Source: Paraspadella gotoi (taxonomy: Eukaryota > Chaetognatha). From it: a stretch of 64,000 nucleotides of DNA. Position 1 is the stretch's first letter. Each line of letters begins with the position of its first letter. The notes under the pieces are model-generated. The model did no database searches. It saw only the letters and a list, made by a program, of their open reading frames with translations, and was not told where the DNA came from. A program made the translations under genes and the position numbers. Where the stretch lies: positions 22,655,826-22,719,825 of the forward strand of contig CM119264.1 of assembly GCA_051294375.1 (NCBI GenBank), given 5' to 3'. Of this stretch, positions 23,439 through 36,700 are shown piece by piece.

Positions 23439-26301
23439 TCTCGTTTATAAAACGAGATTCTCTTTCGTTCGTCGATGAAATTCTCTTCACAAAAGTTTTT
23501 CTCTCACAATTTCCGCCGCTTCTCTTTTTTTCTTCACCGCGCGTATTTTTGTTTCGATCGTAAACAACCAATTTTCTAAAAAAAACGGAAAAAACTCCAA
23601 AGTAACAAAAAAAATTTAAAAACAAAAAAACAAAAGGTGGGACAATAGACAATAGTTTTTCTTTAATCAATTTCGTCGCTTAAATTTTTCAATCTTCTTC
23701 TTTTGTTTGGGAAAAGGCGGCTTAAAACAATATCATAATTGAAAGGTAAGCCAATAATTTGTTTTCTAAATTTTAGTTTCGTTGGTTTTTAATTTTAGAA
23801 AGTTGTAAGAAATCGAAAATACTAGGTTATTTTATTGAATTGTGGTTGATAACATTCATGTTACAAAGCAAAGTATTTTTTTTATTTTTAGAATAATTAT
23901 ATTTTTGGAAAGAAATATTCGTTTTTTCAATTTTTTTCAAGATACCCTCAAGCCTCAAGGCTTAAAACTAAAGATTTGAATTTTCCCCTTATTTACCATA
24001 TTAATATTGCGATTGCAAATCAATCTCGTCTTGAGTTTTTATTGGAAAGTCATTGTTGGTGGCAAAAGGACTGCACAGTTTAATCATATTTCTTCGAATT
24101 CGTAACAGAAACGTAAACATCTGGAATCTGGAATCTTTCCTTCTTCGTGAGAAGAATCTCTCATCCAATAAATCACAGGAAATTTTTTTGAACCAAATCT
24201 TGTGAGTACAACAAACAAACGAGCCCCTCGGCTATATTAGAATGGTGTAATGATGATGATGGGAAGTATATTCTTAAACTGCATGAATTAAAAGAAACAA
24301 CGAGTGGATCAGAATCAAGATAATAATAATTCATAAAATCATGCTGCAGTGAACGTTGGCATCGGAAAAACAGGAGTTTGAGATTTAATTTTTCATAGCA
24401 TTTCTGACTTTCAATTGTCGAAGAAAGACACGGTGAACAAAAAGGTTATCTATCAATGTGGTTTTTTCGATGAAGCGAGTCGTGCGACCTTGGATCCTCA
24501 ACGAGTAAACCAGACAAGCGACAGGAGCTTGACCTTCATATTTCAAAACCGTTTTCGAAGAGGGAGGAGAAGAAAACCGACTACCGTTTTGTTTAGGGTT
24601 AAGCCAAGGCGAAGGGAAAAAGACTAAAATATCGAAAAGAAGTAAAAACATTTATGAGCTTCGCCCTTCGAAGAGAAGGGAAGAAAAATGATATTTTGCG
24701 TTTCCCCGCTGGGCGTCGCCGTTCCACGAGGAAAAAGATTTAAAGGTTTTGACGCAAGAGATCCCGTAAATATTTTGCCGATTATCGTCATCCCTCGATC
24801 TTTAATAATCTCCGCTCGCGTCTTGATGTACACGAATTCGACGTGGGGTGTTCTTTCTCGCAGAAAAAAAAAAGGAAAAAAGGAAAATAGGAAGGAAAGA
24901 AAGGGAAAAAAAATAGGCAAAAACCCTCCGCCAACAAGTCAAAACACAATTTTTTTTTTTATTCTCTTGACTTAATCATCCCGCTTTTCCGACCTTTCGC
25001 CCGTTTTGAGTAGTTTTTGTTTAAATCTTGAAAAGAAAAAAAAAAAGCGTTCTCTAGGTAGTCATGTGATTCTTTCGGAATTCAAATAAAGCATAAAAAT
25101 ATTTTTTTTAAAAGATTTTAAAAAAAAATAAATATTAAAGATTGACGCGGAGAGAACACACAAAGGAAGTTAGATTTTAAGTGCTAAGTTCTTATTTGAA
25201 TTATTATTACCATTATTGATCACCAACTCAAAACGCAGTGTAGTAAAAAAAGTTAATTGAAATGACTTTAATGTAATATTTTTTTTATCTAATTACTTTC
25301 TTTTTCATAAAGATAGCCGGAGGGAGTGATGAAGAGAGGAGGAGGGAGTGAAGGAAGAGTGGGGAAAGTAGGGTGCGAATTATCATTTAAAACAGGGATA
25401 CAACCACTGGCCACCTGGATCGAGGGTTCTCTATTAAAGTAAAAAGAGATTACGTTTTTTTCGGCGGCCTATGGCATTCTTTGAAGTTTTTTGAAAAAAG
25501 AACTATTGAAAAATTTAGTTTCGGAAATTTCTTTTCATGGTTTGGTCTCTTGGAAGGCTCTAGAATTTACGAGGTTTTCCTATAAAAACGTTTTATTAAA
25601 AGTATAAATTCAATCGAAATGAAATCATCTAAAATGGATGAGAAAAGTTCGAAGAAAACATTCATCTTGTTTAGCTGCCCCAAATCCCAGTTGCTTGACC
25701 CAAATCCATTAAGACAAAAACTATGACTTTCGAAGGCATTGTTGACGCAAACGGTTCAACACAACCGTCAACGTAAAGAATTTCACCTCTGCTCTTGTCT
25801 CTGTGATCTTGAGACGAGCCTGAGGGGAGAAAGAGGGTGAGGGGAAAAAGAGGGTTGGGGGGCAGGGTGGGAAAAGAGGGAGAGGAGAAGGGTAAAAGAG
25901 TGAGAAAGAGAGAGATAGAGTAGTGTTAAGTTCTATCCGAAGTCGAAGAGTAAGGTAAAAAGCGCGGCAAAATAACAAACGAGGGAAGAAGTTTAGTTTC
26001 AGGCCGCGGTTCTAAAGAGTCGCCGCTAAAAAAAAATGGGGGTGGTAGGGTGGAGGCGTTCGACATCGCTTACCCTTTCGCTTTAGCATCGGATATACTT
26101 TTGGTTTTAATCATTCTCGTATCCTGACGTTAATAGCGACGGAAAAAGCGGCCCGGTACACATACTTCCCGCGCCCTGGGGGAAGAGAGGGAGAGAAAAA
26201 AAGAAAGTTTTTAAAAAGGAGGGAGAGGAGAAACAGATTGAGATTTAACGATCGCGACATATCCGTCACGTTAAAGACAGTATTTCACTTTCAGACGCAA
26301 C
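23436..26301. other. Intergenic stretch upstream of the galaxin-like gene
   Basis: No supported exon. AT-rich with T and A runs (23880-23950, 24940-24965, 25080-25140). The promoter of the gene starting at 26302 should lie at the right end, but no clear element was seen. Confidence 0.55.
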
Positions 26302-28767
26302 ATGGGGGCATCAGTATTCGGAGCAACGTTGATGATTTTCCTCGCCGTGGACGGGTGCGCGGGCGAGAAGATGACATTGCTGTGGAAGCAACCAAAACCG
26401 GCGTCGTACTACGCAAAGATCGGTTCGTTGTTGCTATTTTGTCGCTCGTATATTTAATTTTTTTAGGTGTGTAGTTTAAAAGAATATTAACCAAAAAAAT
26501 TAACAAAAAGATGGACTGAAGGGCGGTACAGGTGTCGAGGGGTCGTCGGAAGGCCGCCGAGAGAAGCGCGAGTTATTTATGAGAGTTTTAATTAGTCCTT
26601 TGATCCTTGGCAACAATCATTAATCGAATAACATTTTTTCTTTCCGCCTTTGGATACAGAAACGCCCTATTTTTTTTTTATCGATGTATGCTACATATAC
26701 TATATACCAATAGTTATTGAAAAATTTATCACTTCTCAGCAAAACTGGCCATCGGATCAGAGGCGCACATGAACGCCAAAGAACAACAAGAGTACGAACG
26801 GGCCAAGCACTTCAACGTGGGGATCTCGCGGCCGAAGTTCAAGGCTAATAATCAGGAGTGAGTATTTTGTCCTATTTCTATATATCTTTTTTATGACTCA
26901 CTTTGAAACTCTTATTTTCAAGATTTTCCAGAAATTTTTTCGGCATTCATCAAAAAAAATTTAAAATTAATTATATATATTTTGCATAATTTCAGTCAAT
27001 CGAAACAACCAGATTACCATTCAATGAGATTGCTAAACACCTTCAAGATTTATCGTCCGACCAAGTACCATTCTCCCAATGAGGTGATAGATCCGTTATA
27101 TCAACTTATAACTTATATCAACTATTAACTATAAGAATTAACCAATAACCATTCTCTATTTCAATATTTCTCACCTTCAGTTTTATAGTAATTGGCGGCG
27201 CGATCAACCCTCAATCTACTCTCGTCCGACGATCGTAGAGGGCGTCGTTCGTGACCCTTTCGAGGATCGACTTAAGAGCGAAACGACGGTTGAAGCGTCG
27301 GCAGCCGACAACCTTGCGGCGTTTAAACAAGCGTCGCCGGAAGTCCGGCGTCGGATCGACGCCGAAAAGAAGTGGAATGACCGCCGGGTTGTGCCGGGAG
27401 TCATCGAGGGAGTTGCCGAGAACGATCTTGAGGCTGTCAAAGTGGACGACGCTTTCCCCCTACCCGTCGATTCTATCTTTAACGAGAAACCAATCGTCCC
27501 CGTTCAATTGAAGTCAGTCGGTGAAGACCACAAAGCCGCCGACGACGCCCACACAGCGGGCGCTCACAAATCGGTTCCCCGACGAGGCGTCACCTTCGTC
27601 GACAACTCCGAGTCGGAAAGCGCTCCGACCGTCTGGAAGGCACCTCCTGCGCCAATTCCGGTCGTTCCAGTGGCTCCCAAACCCCGCGCCCGGTCTCGCT
27701 ACAACGATGACAAGTGGCACACGGCCAAAGAGTTCCGCGCTCATCCATACAACTACCGCTTTAAGATTCGCGCCCAGTCCGGGAGAAACGTAACCTACAT
27801 CGAGAGACCGAGTTTAAGGAAAAGTTACGCAGGATATGGTAAGCTCTCAGGGTGAGGGGGTTGAAAAATAAAACTGGTTGTGTGTGACAGACAGTGAGAG
27901 ACAAAACCAAGCAATCGTTCAAAATTGTTCATCTTACGTACACGTATAATTCAAGGAACAATGCTTTGTTAAAAGTTAACATTATGATTATCAGCTATTT
28001 TCAAGACTTATGTCTGGTAATGAATTAAGATTAACAGAAATTTACCACGAAGTGACTGGTATTTTCAACGCTCCCCACACACAGAGCCGAAGCCCCATGG
28101 AGAAGTTGAGGGCGCTCACTGTCTCCCACGCTCAACCGACACATACGATCGCAACAAGTGGATCTGCTGTAACAATTCCCTCAAGCCGCGACTTGACTCT
28201 TGGATGACCTCCTGCTGCGGCGGAGAGACTTACGATCCGAAGCGCAACATCTGCTGCGGAGGTCGGCTGCGCGTCAAGAGAAACAGAAAGCAAATGTGCT
28301 GCGGCGACCGCGCCTACAACCCAGAGAGCTTCGTGTGCTGTAGCGGTCGCGTCAACTTCGCCGGCAAGAGCGGCCGGCATCGGCGGAGAACCCACGTCTG
28401 CTGTGGAAAGTGGACCTACAATCCAGCCAACCAGATTTGCTGCAGTGGAATCATTAGCAGGAGGACTAAGGGGTTCAGGTACGAAATAATTCAGGTTTTT
28501 TCCCCAATATTTTTTTCATTTCCAACATCAAATCTATCTCTACCGGTTACTCTGAAAAAAACATGGAGTTGTTTAATTTTAAGATAACTAATTTAGTGTA
28601 CATTTAAAATTTAAAAAAAAAAAAATTTTGTAACTCGTCTCTTATATGATTTTCTCAGGTCTTGCTGCAAAACGAATCCCTATAATCCCTATTCGCACTC
28701 TTGCTGCAACGACGGTATACGTCCCAAATACCAAGGATGCGTTTCTTGGGGAAGAAGGTTATACTGA
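26302..28767 (+). CDS. Galaxin-like secreted protein
   Basis: Exons 26302-26422, 26740-26857, 26996-27083, 27181-27838, 28085-28478, 28659-28767; phases agree and give 495 residues. The start is chosen because the first ~21 residues (MGASVFGATLMIFLAVDGCAG) form a signal peptide. Residues about 22-335 are charged, Pro/Arg-rich and almost free of cysteine. Residues about 350-495 contain nine Cys-Cys pairs in galaxin-style units (ICCGG, MCCGDRAYNP, VCCSG, VCCGKWTYNP, ICCSG, SCCNDG) spaced 13-25 residues apart. Galaxins are extracellular proteins first described from coral skeleton organic matrix, with relatives in molluscs and other invertebrates. Secretion and disulfide cross-linking are inferred; a skeletal role is not shown by the sequence. 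The N-terminal half has no match known to me. Confidence 0.85.
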
Positions 28768-29090
28768 CCTTGATAAAAAAACATTGTACACAACCAACAG
28801 AAAACCACTTGCTCGCTATTCTAACTCCTGTTATTTATTATAAATAACGTGTTTTCTTTGAATCCAGAACATGAGCTAAAGGCTTTAGACAAGTTCTATC
28901 GCTACAGTATAAACTCACCTTTGTAAATATTCTGACAACTACAAAATTTCGTGTTTTCATAAACCCAGTGAAACTGTATTCCTCTATTTTGACATATTTT
29001 TTGGGTATATTTATTGTTACTGATGTGTCAGTTTTCAAAACTGACGAAAGAAATTAATTGTTTTTAGCCTAAAGCGTGCTACTACTGAAA

Positions 29091-29096
29091 AATAAA
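29091..29096 (+). other. Possible polyadenylation signal of the galaxin-like gene
   Basis: AATAAA about 320 bases after the stop codon. Confidence 0.4.
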
Positions 29097-29983
29097 AGTT
29101 TTAATGGATGAATTTTTACTTCCTACAAACAATATGGTAAATGATAAAAAAAAAATTCAATTTATAGTTCAAATAATTACTCGCATGACAATTGTATTAG
29201 AAAACACTAATAATAATACTAAAAGGTATTTATGAAAGCTATCACTACTGACAAATCACCAAAAGAGACCAGCATTGTGAAAAATCATATGATATTCATA
29301 TGAAAAACAATTCCAGTATTATTTAGTAATACAAGTCTCAAAAGTTTTAAATATCTTCGTAATTTTACCAGTTTGTGTTTCTTTCTAATTCTAGTATCTC
29401 AAAAGATTCCATTTATATTACAAATTACATAATATCATGTAAATAAAAAGATCACGTGATGAGACAGATTAGACGCGACATGCAGTCGGAAACAGGGTAT
29501 TCGTTAGACATTATCCAAAAATTGAAGCATTCTCCACCAGAAACCATTACTATATAAATAATGGTCTTGGACCGAACTATTGTAGAATGAGAGGGAAGAG
29601 GGGCAAAAAATATGACTAATTGAGTTTGGTAGAGATCAACCTCAAATAGTTCTCAAATATCGCGTAGATATGCAAATAATTGGTATATCTTTTTTTTCGC
29701 GTAATAAATGAACCGAGTAAATAAAGTCAGCGAATGCGTCTTCGATCGGGTGACCTCCTGCTTTCGAAGTCGATGCGGGAAGCGCCTTCTCCTAGTTTTC
29801 ACGAAAGTGCTCAATCTCGAACGAGCTCGCACTGTGGCTATCATAACAATGGATTTACGGAGAAAGAACTGGAACAAGGCCAAAAAAACCACCCATTTTA
29901 TGGCAAAAACTTTTCCTTTGCAAAAAATTAAAAATCTACCATAAAAAAATATTCGGAAAGCAGTAGCGAGCTTTAAAAAAAAA

Positions 29984-29989
29984 TTTATT
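29984..29989 (-). other. Likely polyadenylation signal of the tetraspanin gene
   Basis: AATAAA on the - strand about 120 bases after the stop codon at 30109. Confidence 0.55.
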
Positions 29990-30108
29990 TCATTTTTGTT
30001 GGAGAAAGGCTGAAAGGGAGAAAGGCTGAGAGGGAGAAGTGAGGGAGAGTGAAGAGGACGTTCGAGATCGCAGCGAAATATTGCGAAATGTCCGGCGCGA
30101 GGGACGCG

Positions 30109-32878
30109 TCACAAAAATGCGGACGGATTGGCTCGCGGATCCTTTTGGTTGCGGAAGCGAACCGCGAGACAGACGCCGATAATTTCTGTGAAACTGAAGA
30201 AGAGGCCCAGGCCGCCGGCGGCGCGCAAAGCCGTATTCACCTGAAAAGCGGGACAGTATCACGGAATCATTACATTTAGATAAGATAAAAAACAGTTACT
30301 AGTAAAAAAATTAAATAAAATCATTTTAAATGTATTGCCATAGTGATAAGTGAAGACTTACTGTCTTTTTCGCTGCCTCCAAACAGGGTTGACATGGACA
30401 TTTCTCATTGTCTTCCTTTTTCCCGGTGCAGCAACGGAACTTTTCTTTTTGTTTATTGCAGCAATCTGTGTTTAAAGCGATAAGCATAAGGATAATCGTG
30501 CAATGTCAAGCCAAACTTTATAGAAAACAAGTTTGAGCAAACAATGTCGGATCTGCCCACGATCATTAGCGGTAATTAATTAATTAATTAATACAAACTA
30601 TATAAAAGAATAAATATAAATGATCCAAAATGTTTGTTTTTAGGTCTTTTCGTCACTGACCACGACAAAAGCAACGACGACGATGATGGCGATGACGACA
30701 ATAATGCCGATAACGATTGACTTGATTACTGATTAATTGATTAAATAATTAATTAATTTATAAATAAATTTATTGATTGAATAATTAATTAATAGCTGAC
30801 TAAATTAATTGTTAGATTGAATAATTAATTGATCGATTAATTGACCGATTAATTATTTATTAATTAATTGATTAATTAACTGATTAATTAATACATCTTG
30901 CATTTACATTTAATATAAAAGAAAAAGAAGCATAATCAATTAGTAAAACAGGTTTTTTGTTTTTTCCATTTAAACTCATTTCAACTCAGACGATTCCATC
31001 GAAACTTGATTTCCAGCTTAATCACACACTTTCCTACCCACATATATAAATTTTAAGTCAATCGCCCTATCCACTCATGAGCAATTAGTCTTCAAATAGT
31101 TAAATATAATAATATATTTTTTTGTTTTTTTCCATTTAAACTCATTTCCACTCGCACGATTCCATCAAAACTTGATTTCCAAATCAATCACACACTTCCC
31201 TACCCAGTACCCACACACAAAATTTCATTCCAAGCCATCCATCCAATCACGAGTAATTGGAGTTTTTTGCTAAGGTGGGACGGAGAGAAAGACTGACACA
31301 GAGAGACAGTTTTTTTGTGCATAATTTATAATAATTCGATATTCTGACATGATATATGTGAATGCCCGACAAGATTGAGGGGGCGGACCGACGAACCGAC
31401 AGTGAAATATAGAGTCGGGATCTGCTGAAAGCAGATCCGACTAAAAAATTCGAGCAACCAACCGGAAGCTAAGCAGACAGGATGCTTCATCTCGTCATTC
31501 TGATCATCTTTACGGAGAGCGCAACAGTTGAAGGTAGTTTGGCATTGAATTCTTGTCTCGTTGGTCACTTTGTCCCATCCTTCGATAAAAAAAATAATAT
31601 CGAATTAAATTTAATTTAGTTTTTCAGAAATTAATTAACATTTGCAGTAGACCTGTCGTCAGCAAGTTTTGCTGCTGCTTCGTATCGAAAGCGAGACATC
31701 CGCAGGCGACACCGAATTGAATGAGGAACAAGAGAAATAAAATGACCATGTAGAAGAACAAGCATACTTGATGGTGCTTCACGGCTCCGATAAGACCTAA
31801 TGCGACATAAGTGTTGTTATATTTAGTATTTATTTCCTTTAAAATTTTGAAGTTGATTAGGATGAGGTGCGAACAATTTTGAAAGGATTGGAAAATTATT
31901 AAGTCGCCAAAAACTTTTGCCCAATTCTGACCACTTTAATATATTTTAAAAATTTAGCTCTTGTAATTTGCACGATCTATTATTAAGTAAAATACTATTA
32001 AAAATACAGGTATGAGCTTCAAATGAAAAGAAGAAGCAAATATCTGGTCTTCATATTTTTCATAACAACTTTACAAAAACAATCACTTGTCATATTGTAA
32101 TATTTTTTTAAAATTTATACCTATACTTAATATAACCTATGGGGGTTATGATATATGCATCATTTGATTTTAGTATCAAATTGTATTATATTAATAAATA
32201 TTTATTTATACCAAAAAAAATCAATTTTAATATTAAAAATTTTTATTTAAAAGCAGAATGTTTTCATATACCACTTTTTTTTATTCCTCACTCTGGAATT
32301 TCTAATCATATTTCGGTCGAAATAAGATTAAATGAATAAAAAAAAAGCTAATTTTTATATATATACACGTATGAAATTGGTACAAACAATATAAAAATTA
32401 TCCATTCATTTGATAAATAAGCTAGTTTGCCCCTGACTTTGGACAGGGTTTCGTGGTTATATAAATTATCATATTTCGATCTTTAAATTAAAAGCTACAA
32501 AAGTTACCAAAACTAGAAAAATGAAGCAAAAAAAACTCACCCACGATGGAAATGAGAAGAAGGAAAACCCCACAGGCGATGATTCCGCCGATGACGGCGA
32601 TTTCGTTAACTACCGCCGCATATTTGCCGTAAGACGCGACGGTGATAAGAAGTAGGCCTGAGACAAGTAAAGTTTGTTTATCATACAATGCTGAATGCGT
32701 ATTATTGATACATCATCAGCCATAATGAATTGAAAAAAAAACCTCGTACAATCGCATATTCTTCGGGTTATTCAATGCCTTAAAACTGCTGTTTATACCG
32801 ATTAAACTCACCCACTAGAATGTAGAGAACGTTGAGGGCTGCGAGCCCGTTTCGAGAACAGGTGAATCCGCCGCACAT
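30109..32878 (-). CDS. TSPAN31: Tetraspanin, TSPAN13/TSPAN31 type
   Basis: Exons (- strand, 5' to 3'): 32878-32812, 32657-32541, 31796-31653, 31579-31463, 30465-30362, 30240-30109; 226 residues, near the ~205-210 of vertebrate TSPAN13/31. The start [16 protein letters not shown] matches the family N-terminus. Four membrane segments are visible (first near residues 14-35, second LLISIVG-ending, third [16 protein letters not shown], fourth [18 protein letters not shown]). The large loop carries the tetraspanin CC motif (FNCCA) and extra cysteines. The C-terminus [14 protein letters not shown] is the hallmark of this subfamily. TSPAN13 and TSPAN31 cannot be separated confidently here. It is tail-to-tail with the galaxin-like gene and head-to-tail with CEP350. 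The last exon borders rest on phase and family match. Confidence 0.92.
30520..31442. repeat. Interspersed repeat cluster in tetraspanin intron 4
   Basis: Three parts recur elsewhere: a module around 30525-30590 (caagtttgagcaaacaa ... atctgcccacgatcattag) also at 38508-38555; and a module (ttttttccatttaaactcat ... gattccatcgaaacttgat) at 30955-31045, repeated at 31120-31205 and at 38790-38870. Between them are taattaat-rich runs. The cluster ends in a near-perfect hairpin at 31413-31442 (agtcgggatctgct, loop gaaa, agcagatccgact). Probably a non-autonomous mobile element family. Confidence 0.7.
32370..32456 (+). repeat. Interspersed repeat family with GGTACAACC end, copy in tetraspanin intron
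   Basis: The module gaaattggtacaaacaatat ... ttgcccctgactttggacag also occurs at about 60022-60104 and 60333-60400. Its first part occurs inverted at about 33287-33306 (ttggttgtaccaatttcat). The core ttggtacaaccaa is an inverted repeat. Confidence 0.75.
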
Positions 32879-33748
32879 TTTTTCAGTTCAACGACCTTTT
32901 GCACCTTTTTCCGGAGTGACCAGGGAAACTTTCTTGGATTCCAAATGATGCAAAGCTCACCGCCGAGTTTTTGGGACATGTAAACGTTCAAAACACATCA
33001 CTAGATGAAGTCGGAGAAATTACCCAACGATTAAAAACGAACCAGGGAGCACGAACGTTAAAAGGAGGAATTACAAAAGGGAATATGATCTACGGATCAT
33101 GGAAAGTAAAGAACTGGTAAATCAGTAACGGAGTGACGTGTACGTCTGGCACCGCGCGAGAAGCAGCGAGGATCCGGTGTCGTAAGCGAGCTCGGACGAC
33201 AAACTGGCTGGAAAGCGGCTCAGTCATCGACGGCCCTCTCGCGGACGATGCAGAATCCAAGAAAATAAAAGGCTGAGACTAACATGTTGGTTGTACCAAT
33301 TTCATGTGTGGGGGGGCTACAGTCTGTAGTCCAGATGTAGTACATCTGTAGTACAGATTATTTGGAAGTTTTGTATAACTAAATATATAGCTTGAAACGT
33401 GTCACTAGAAGTTTACATCAACCTATTTCGAATCTAACGTATCTAAGTAATAAATTGTAGGAAACATTAAATGAGAACTTTGAAAATGGTAAGATTAAAA
33501 GCAGATAAGGTTCGTTTGAGGTTAATAATAAAATTATAATTTAGAAAAAAAACATCAGCAACTGTAACAAACAATCGCTCTGTAAAAAATTCGTAATTTG
33601 TAAAACATCATAACGTCCTAAGTCCTAACGTTTATGGCCTTCGAAAGCAAAAGCTCAAGGCACAAAATAGTACGTAAAATAAACCGCGAGTTATTCCGAT
33701 CTCGGCCGAAATAATATGCCAACAATCCACAACAAAACATCGAATTCA

Positions 33749-36700
33749 TTATTTTCTCTTAACAATCTTCTCCGCGGCGGACTGATTGAATCCGGCCAAC
33801 CAATGAGCCACGTCGATCAAGAGGTCCTCGAGCAACTCGTCGGCCAGCGACATCTTGACGTCGACCTCTTCCTCCTCCACGTTGGTCCAGCTCGACTCCT
33901 CGCTTCTCAACTCTTCGGCAATAAGAGAGTTGACGACGTCTTCCGACTTGCGGTAGTTTACCCACAGTTGCGACTTAGGGTTCCGCTGGGGGGCGCGCAT
34001 TCCGCGAGGGCTAGGCCGAAAAAAGTGAAAAATACAGTGAATCTGACCCCGTTTAAAGATATACGCATGCACGGGACAACGCACCGTAAGCGTAAGATTA
34101 AAATCAACAACCCAATCTCCTTTTCCTCACCTCGCGGGGATGACGACTTTCGACACGGAAGCCCTGACAACGTTACAGAGTTGCTCCTTCGATTTGGGCT
34201 TCTTCTGTCTGGCCACGGCCTGCGCCAATTTTTTAGACTCTTGCCAAGGCAAGGGCGGCGATTCGTATTCGTCCCTACAAAAGTATCGATAACGAATGAG
34301 AGTCTGAAAGCTTAATAATTAATTGAAGCCCTGCGTTATTATCTTAAAAGCTTCGTTTACAATAAAATTGCCGACAATGACAAGAGAACTACGAGCCGTA
34401 ATTTCCTGAATGGGGAAAAGATTGTCCGTGAGCGGGGATATAGAAGAGACTGCGGATGTGGAAATTGAGTTGGGCCTTGGTGCCCGGGATGAGGAAAGCG
34501 GGGAAACTGAGCCCAAGAGGCCGAAGGGTTACCATAGGCAGGTTAATTGAAATTCTGATAGTTATGGAATCGTTTTAGTGTTTAATGATTAACTTAATCG
34601 AACTCCAAAAGTTCGGACGACATCGTCGACGAAGGCCCCAACCAGAGCGGCCCGTGAATCCTTTCGTCATCGACTTCGAAGATTGTCACATTTGGAGGAG
34701 TGACAACTTTCTTAAAGCTAAGGACTTGATACTTACAAGTCGAAAAAACGAGAAAAAACCTTTACCAGAGGGGGTGAGGAAAAGAAATCTCAGTAGAGCC
34801 TTCGACGACACTACAATATTACATTATTTTTCGCCAGATGGTGACGGTGGGGAAAGATTTCGCCGTTGATCTTGATAAAATAATTGGCGAAGGCTACTTT
34901 GGATCTATATATCTAGGCTTTAAAAAGCAGACAGGTGAAAAAAAGTTAATGGGCTAGACAGTATACTTAAATACTTCCAGATTTATTTAAAATTTTCGGT
35001 CTGACTGTGACAAAATCGAATTTCCCAGGCGAGAAGGTCGCTGTGAAAATATCGCGAAGAGAAAGCTTGTTAAAAATCGAGTGAGTATACATGTATTTTT
35101 TAAAACATTTTCATGGAGCAAGGAAAAGTTTCGATTGTTCCAAAATTAATTCAGATTTCAAGGATACTAACGATTCCTTGCTAACAAAAAAGCATCATAA
35201 CAAAAAAATATACAGGATGCCAGAACTTCACTGCTCAAAGAATCGGTGATATTAATGGAAGCTTATTTTGTTTCGCAAAATATGACCCAAGGTTTTTTAT
35301 CGTACGTTTAAGCATTGAAGTCAGGGCAAATACTTTGCCGGTAGAAATCATGAAGCTCCGCTTTTCGAGTTTTAAAATATTTTTAGGTCAAATAATCGAA
35401 AAATATTATTCTCATAGTTAATTCATTCTTAACAGCCATTCCTTTTTCTAACCAAGCAATACCGTATATCCCTAAATAGCGAAAATTCCCTGATTTCTTT
35501 CATAAGTTACAACAAAAGCATAAGAAACTGGAAAAATTGGTTGGGAGCGAATCCATTGCACAATTCTCGTGTTTTGCACTACTTCCCCCCCATTCTACCC
35601 GAGGGAGTCAATCACTAAGAAAAGTGACAAGTTCCATGGTCTGGTTCGGAACTGAAAAAACTCGCAGAAATTCGTCACTCCAGTTGCGACGAAGAGGTCG
35701 GGGTCGGCGAGAGAACTGGGGCAAGTCCGCTTGGTCGATCACATGCGCGATAACGCACGAGTCTTGGGGGGATAGCGTCAATGAGTCCCTTGTAGCATCC
35801 CTTGTGTCACCACGATGACAGGACGAAGGATCCAAACGAGGAGCCTTGCGAATCCAACCAAAAGGAAGTGGAGAAGTAGGGCGTTTGATATGAATTATCG
35901 AAAACGACAAATACTTCAATAATTAAAGCGTGACTCACGGGGAAGAAAGGATTTACGGATGAAATGATTTCTTCGCAAAGATTTTTCCTATGTTTCGAAC
36001 GGGGCGTTGTCGGAGGCTTGGGAAAGGCGAAGTCGCCGTAAACTTGACCATAGGACGCGCTCATCATGCTCTGGAGAGTATCCAATTCTTCAAAATAATG
36101 AGCGACGCAGTTCGCTACCCTCTCACGAATGATATTTTTTTTAAACAATGAAAACGTGATCGAAAATATGAGAGCGAGCGAAGGTCACTTTTTTTCTGAC
36201 TGAGTTTATCGGCCAACCATCCGCTCATCGCTCGTTTCAGTTCGGCTCATAATCGAGAAGGATAAGCAAAGCATCAACTTGCAGTCAGACTTCAAAACAA
36301 CGTCAGATATAACCGATAACGTAGTTTTTCAATGTTCTCTCGGTTAGACGATTTTCATGCTAGCTCTCTTAAAATTTTTTGTGTTCACAGTTCAGATAGC
36401 TAAATAACATATTTATTTTTTCCTTTTTTTTTTAGATATGACTGTTTCAAGAAGTTGAGGAACGCTTTGGAGAAGAAAAGACAATTGCGAGACCAGGGTA
36501 AATTGATTTTTGATGAACTTTTTCAAACACACCTACGTGTTAAATTGTATAAGATGATAAAGTTGTTAAGTCACATTATATACAATTTCAGAGCGATGCT
36601 TTGCAAAGGTTTTTGCGCTAGAGACGCAATTTTGGGATCTAAAATCAGCGATGGTGATGGAACTTCTTGGCAAAGATCTTGGAAAACTTTTTAAAGAAGA

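Noticed and set aside
24385-24975. Overlapping open frames on both strands with weak signal-like hydrophobic runs
   Set aside because: Hydrophobic stretches come from T and TC runs; no homology or splice structure.
34319-34516. Extra CEP350 exon on the - strand
   Set aside because: Has an acceptor-like end but no donor in the phase required; the exon at 34604-34710 joins 34131-34274 in phase without it.
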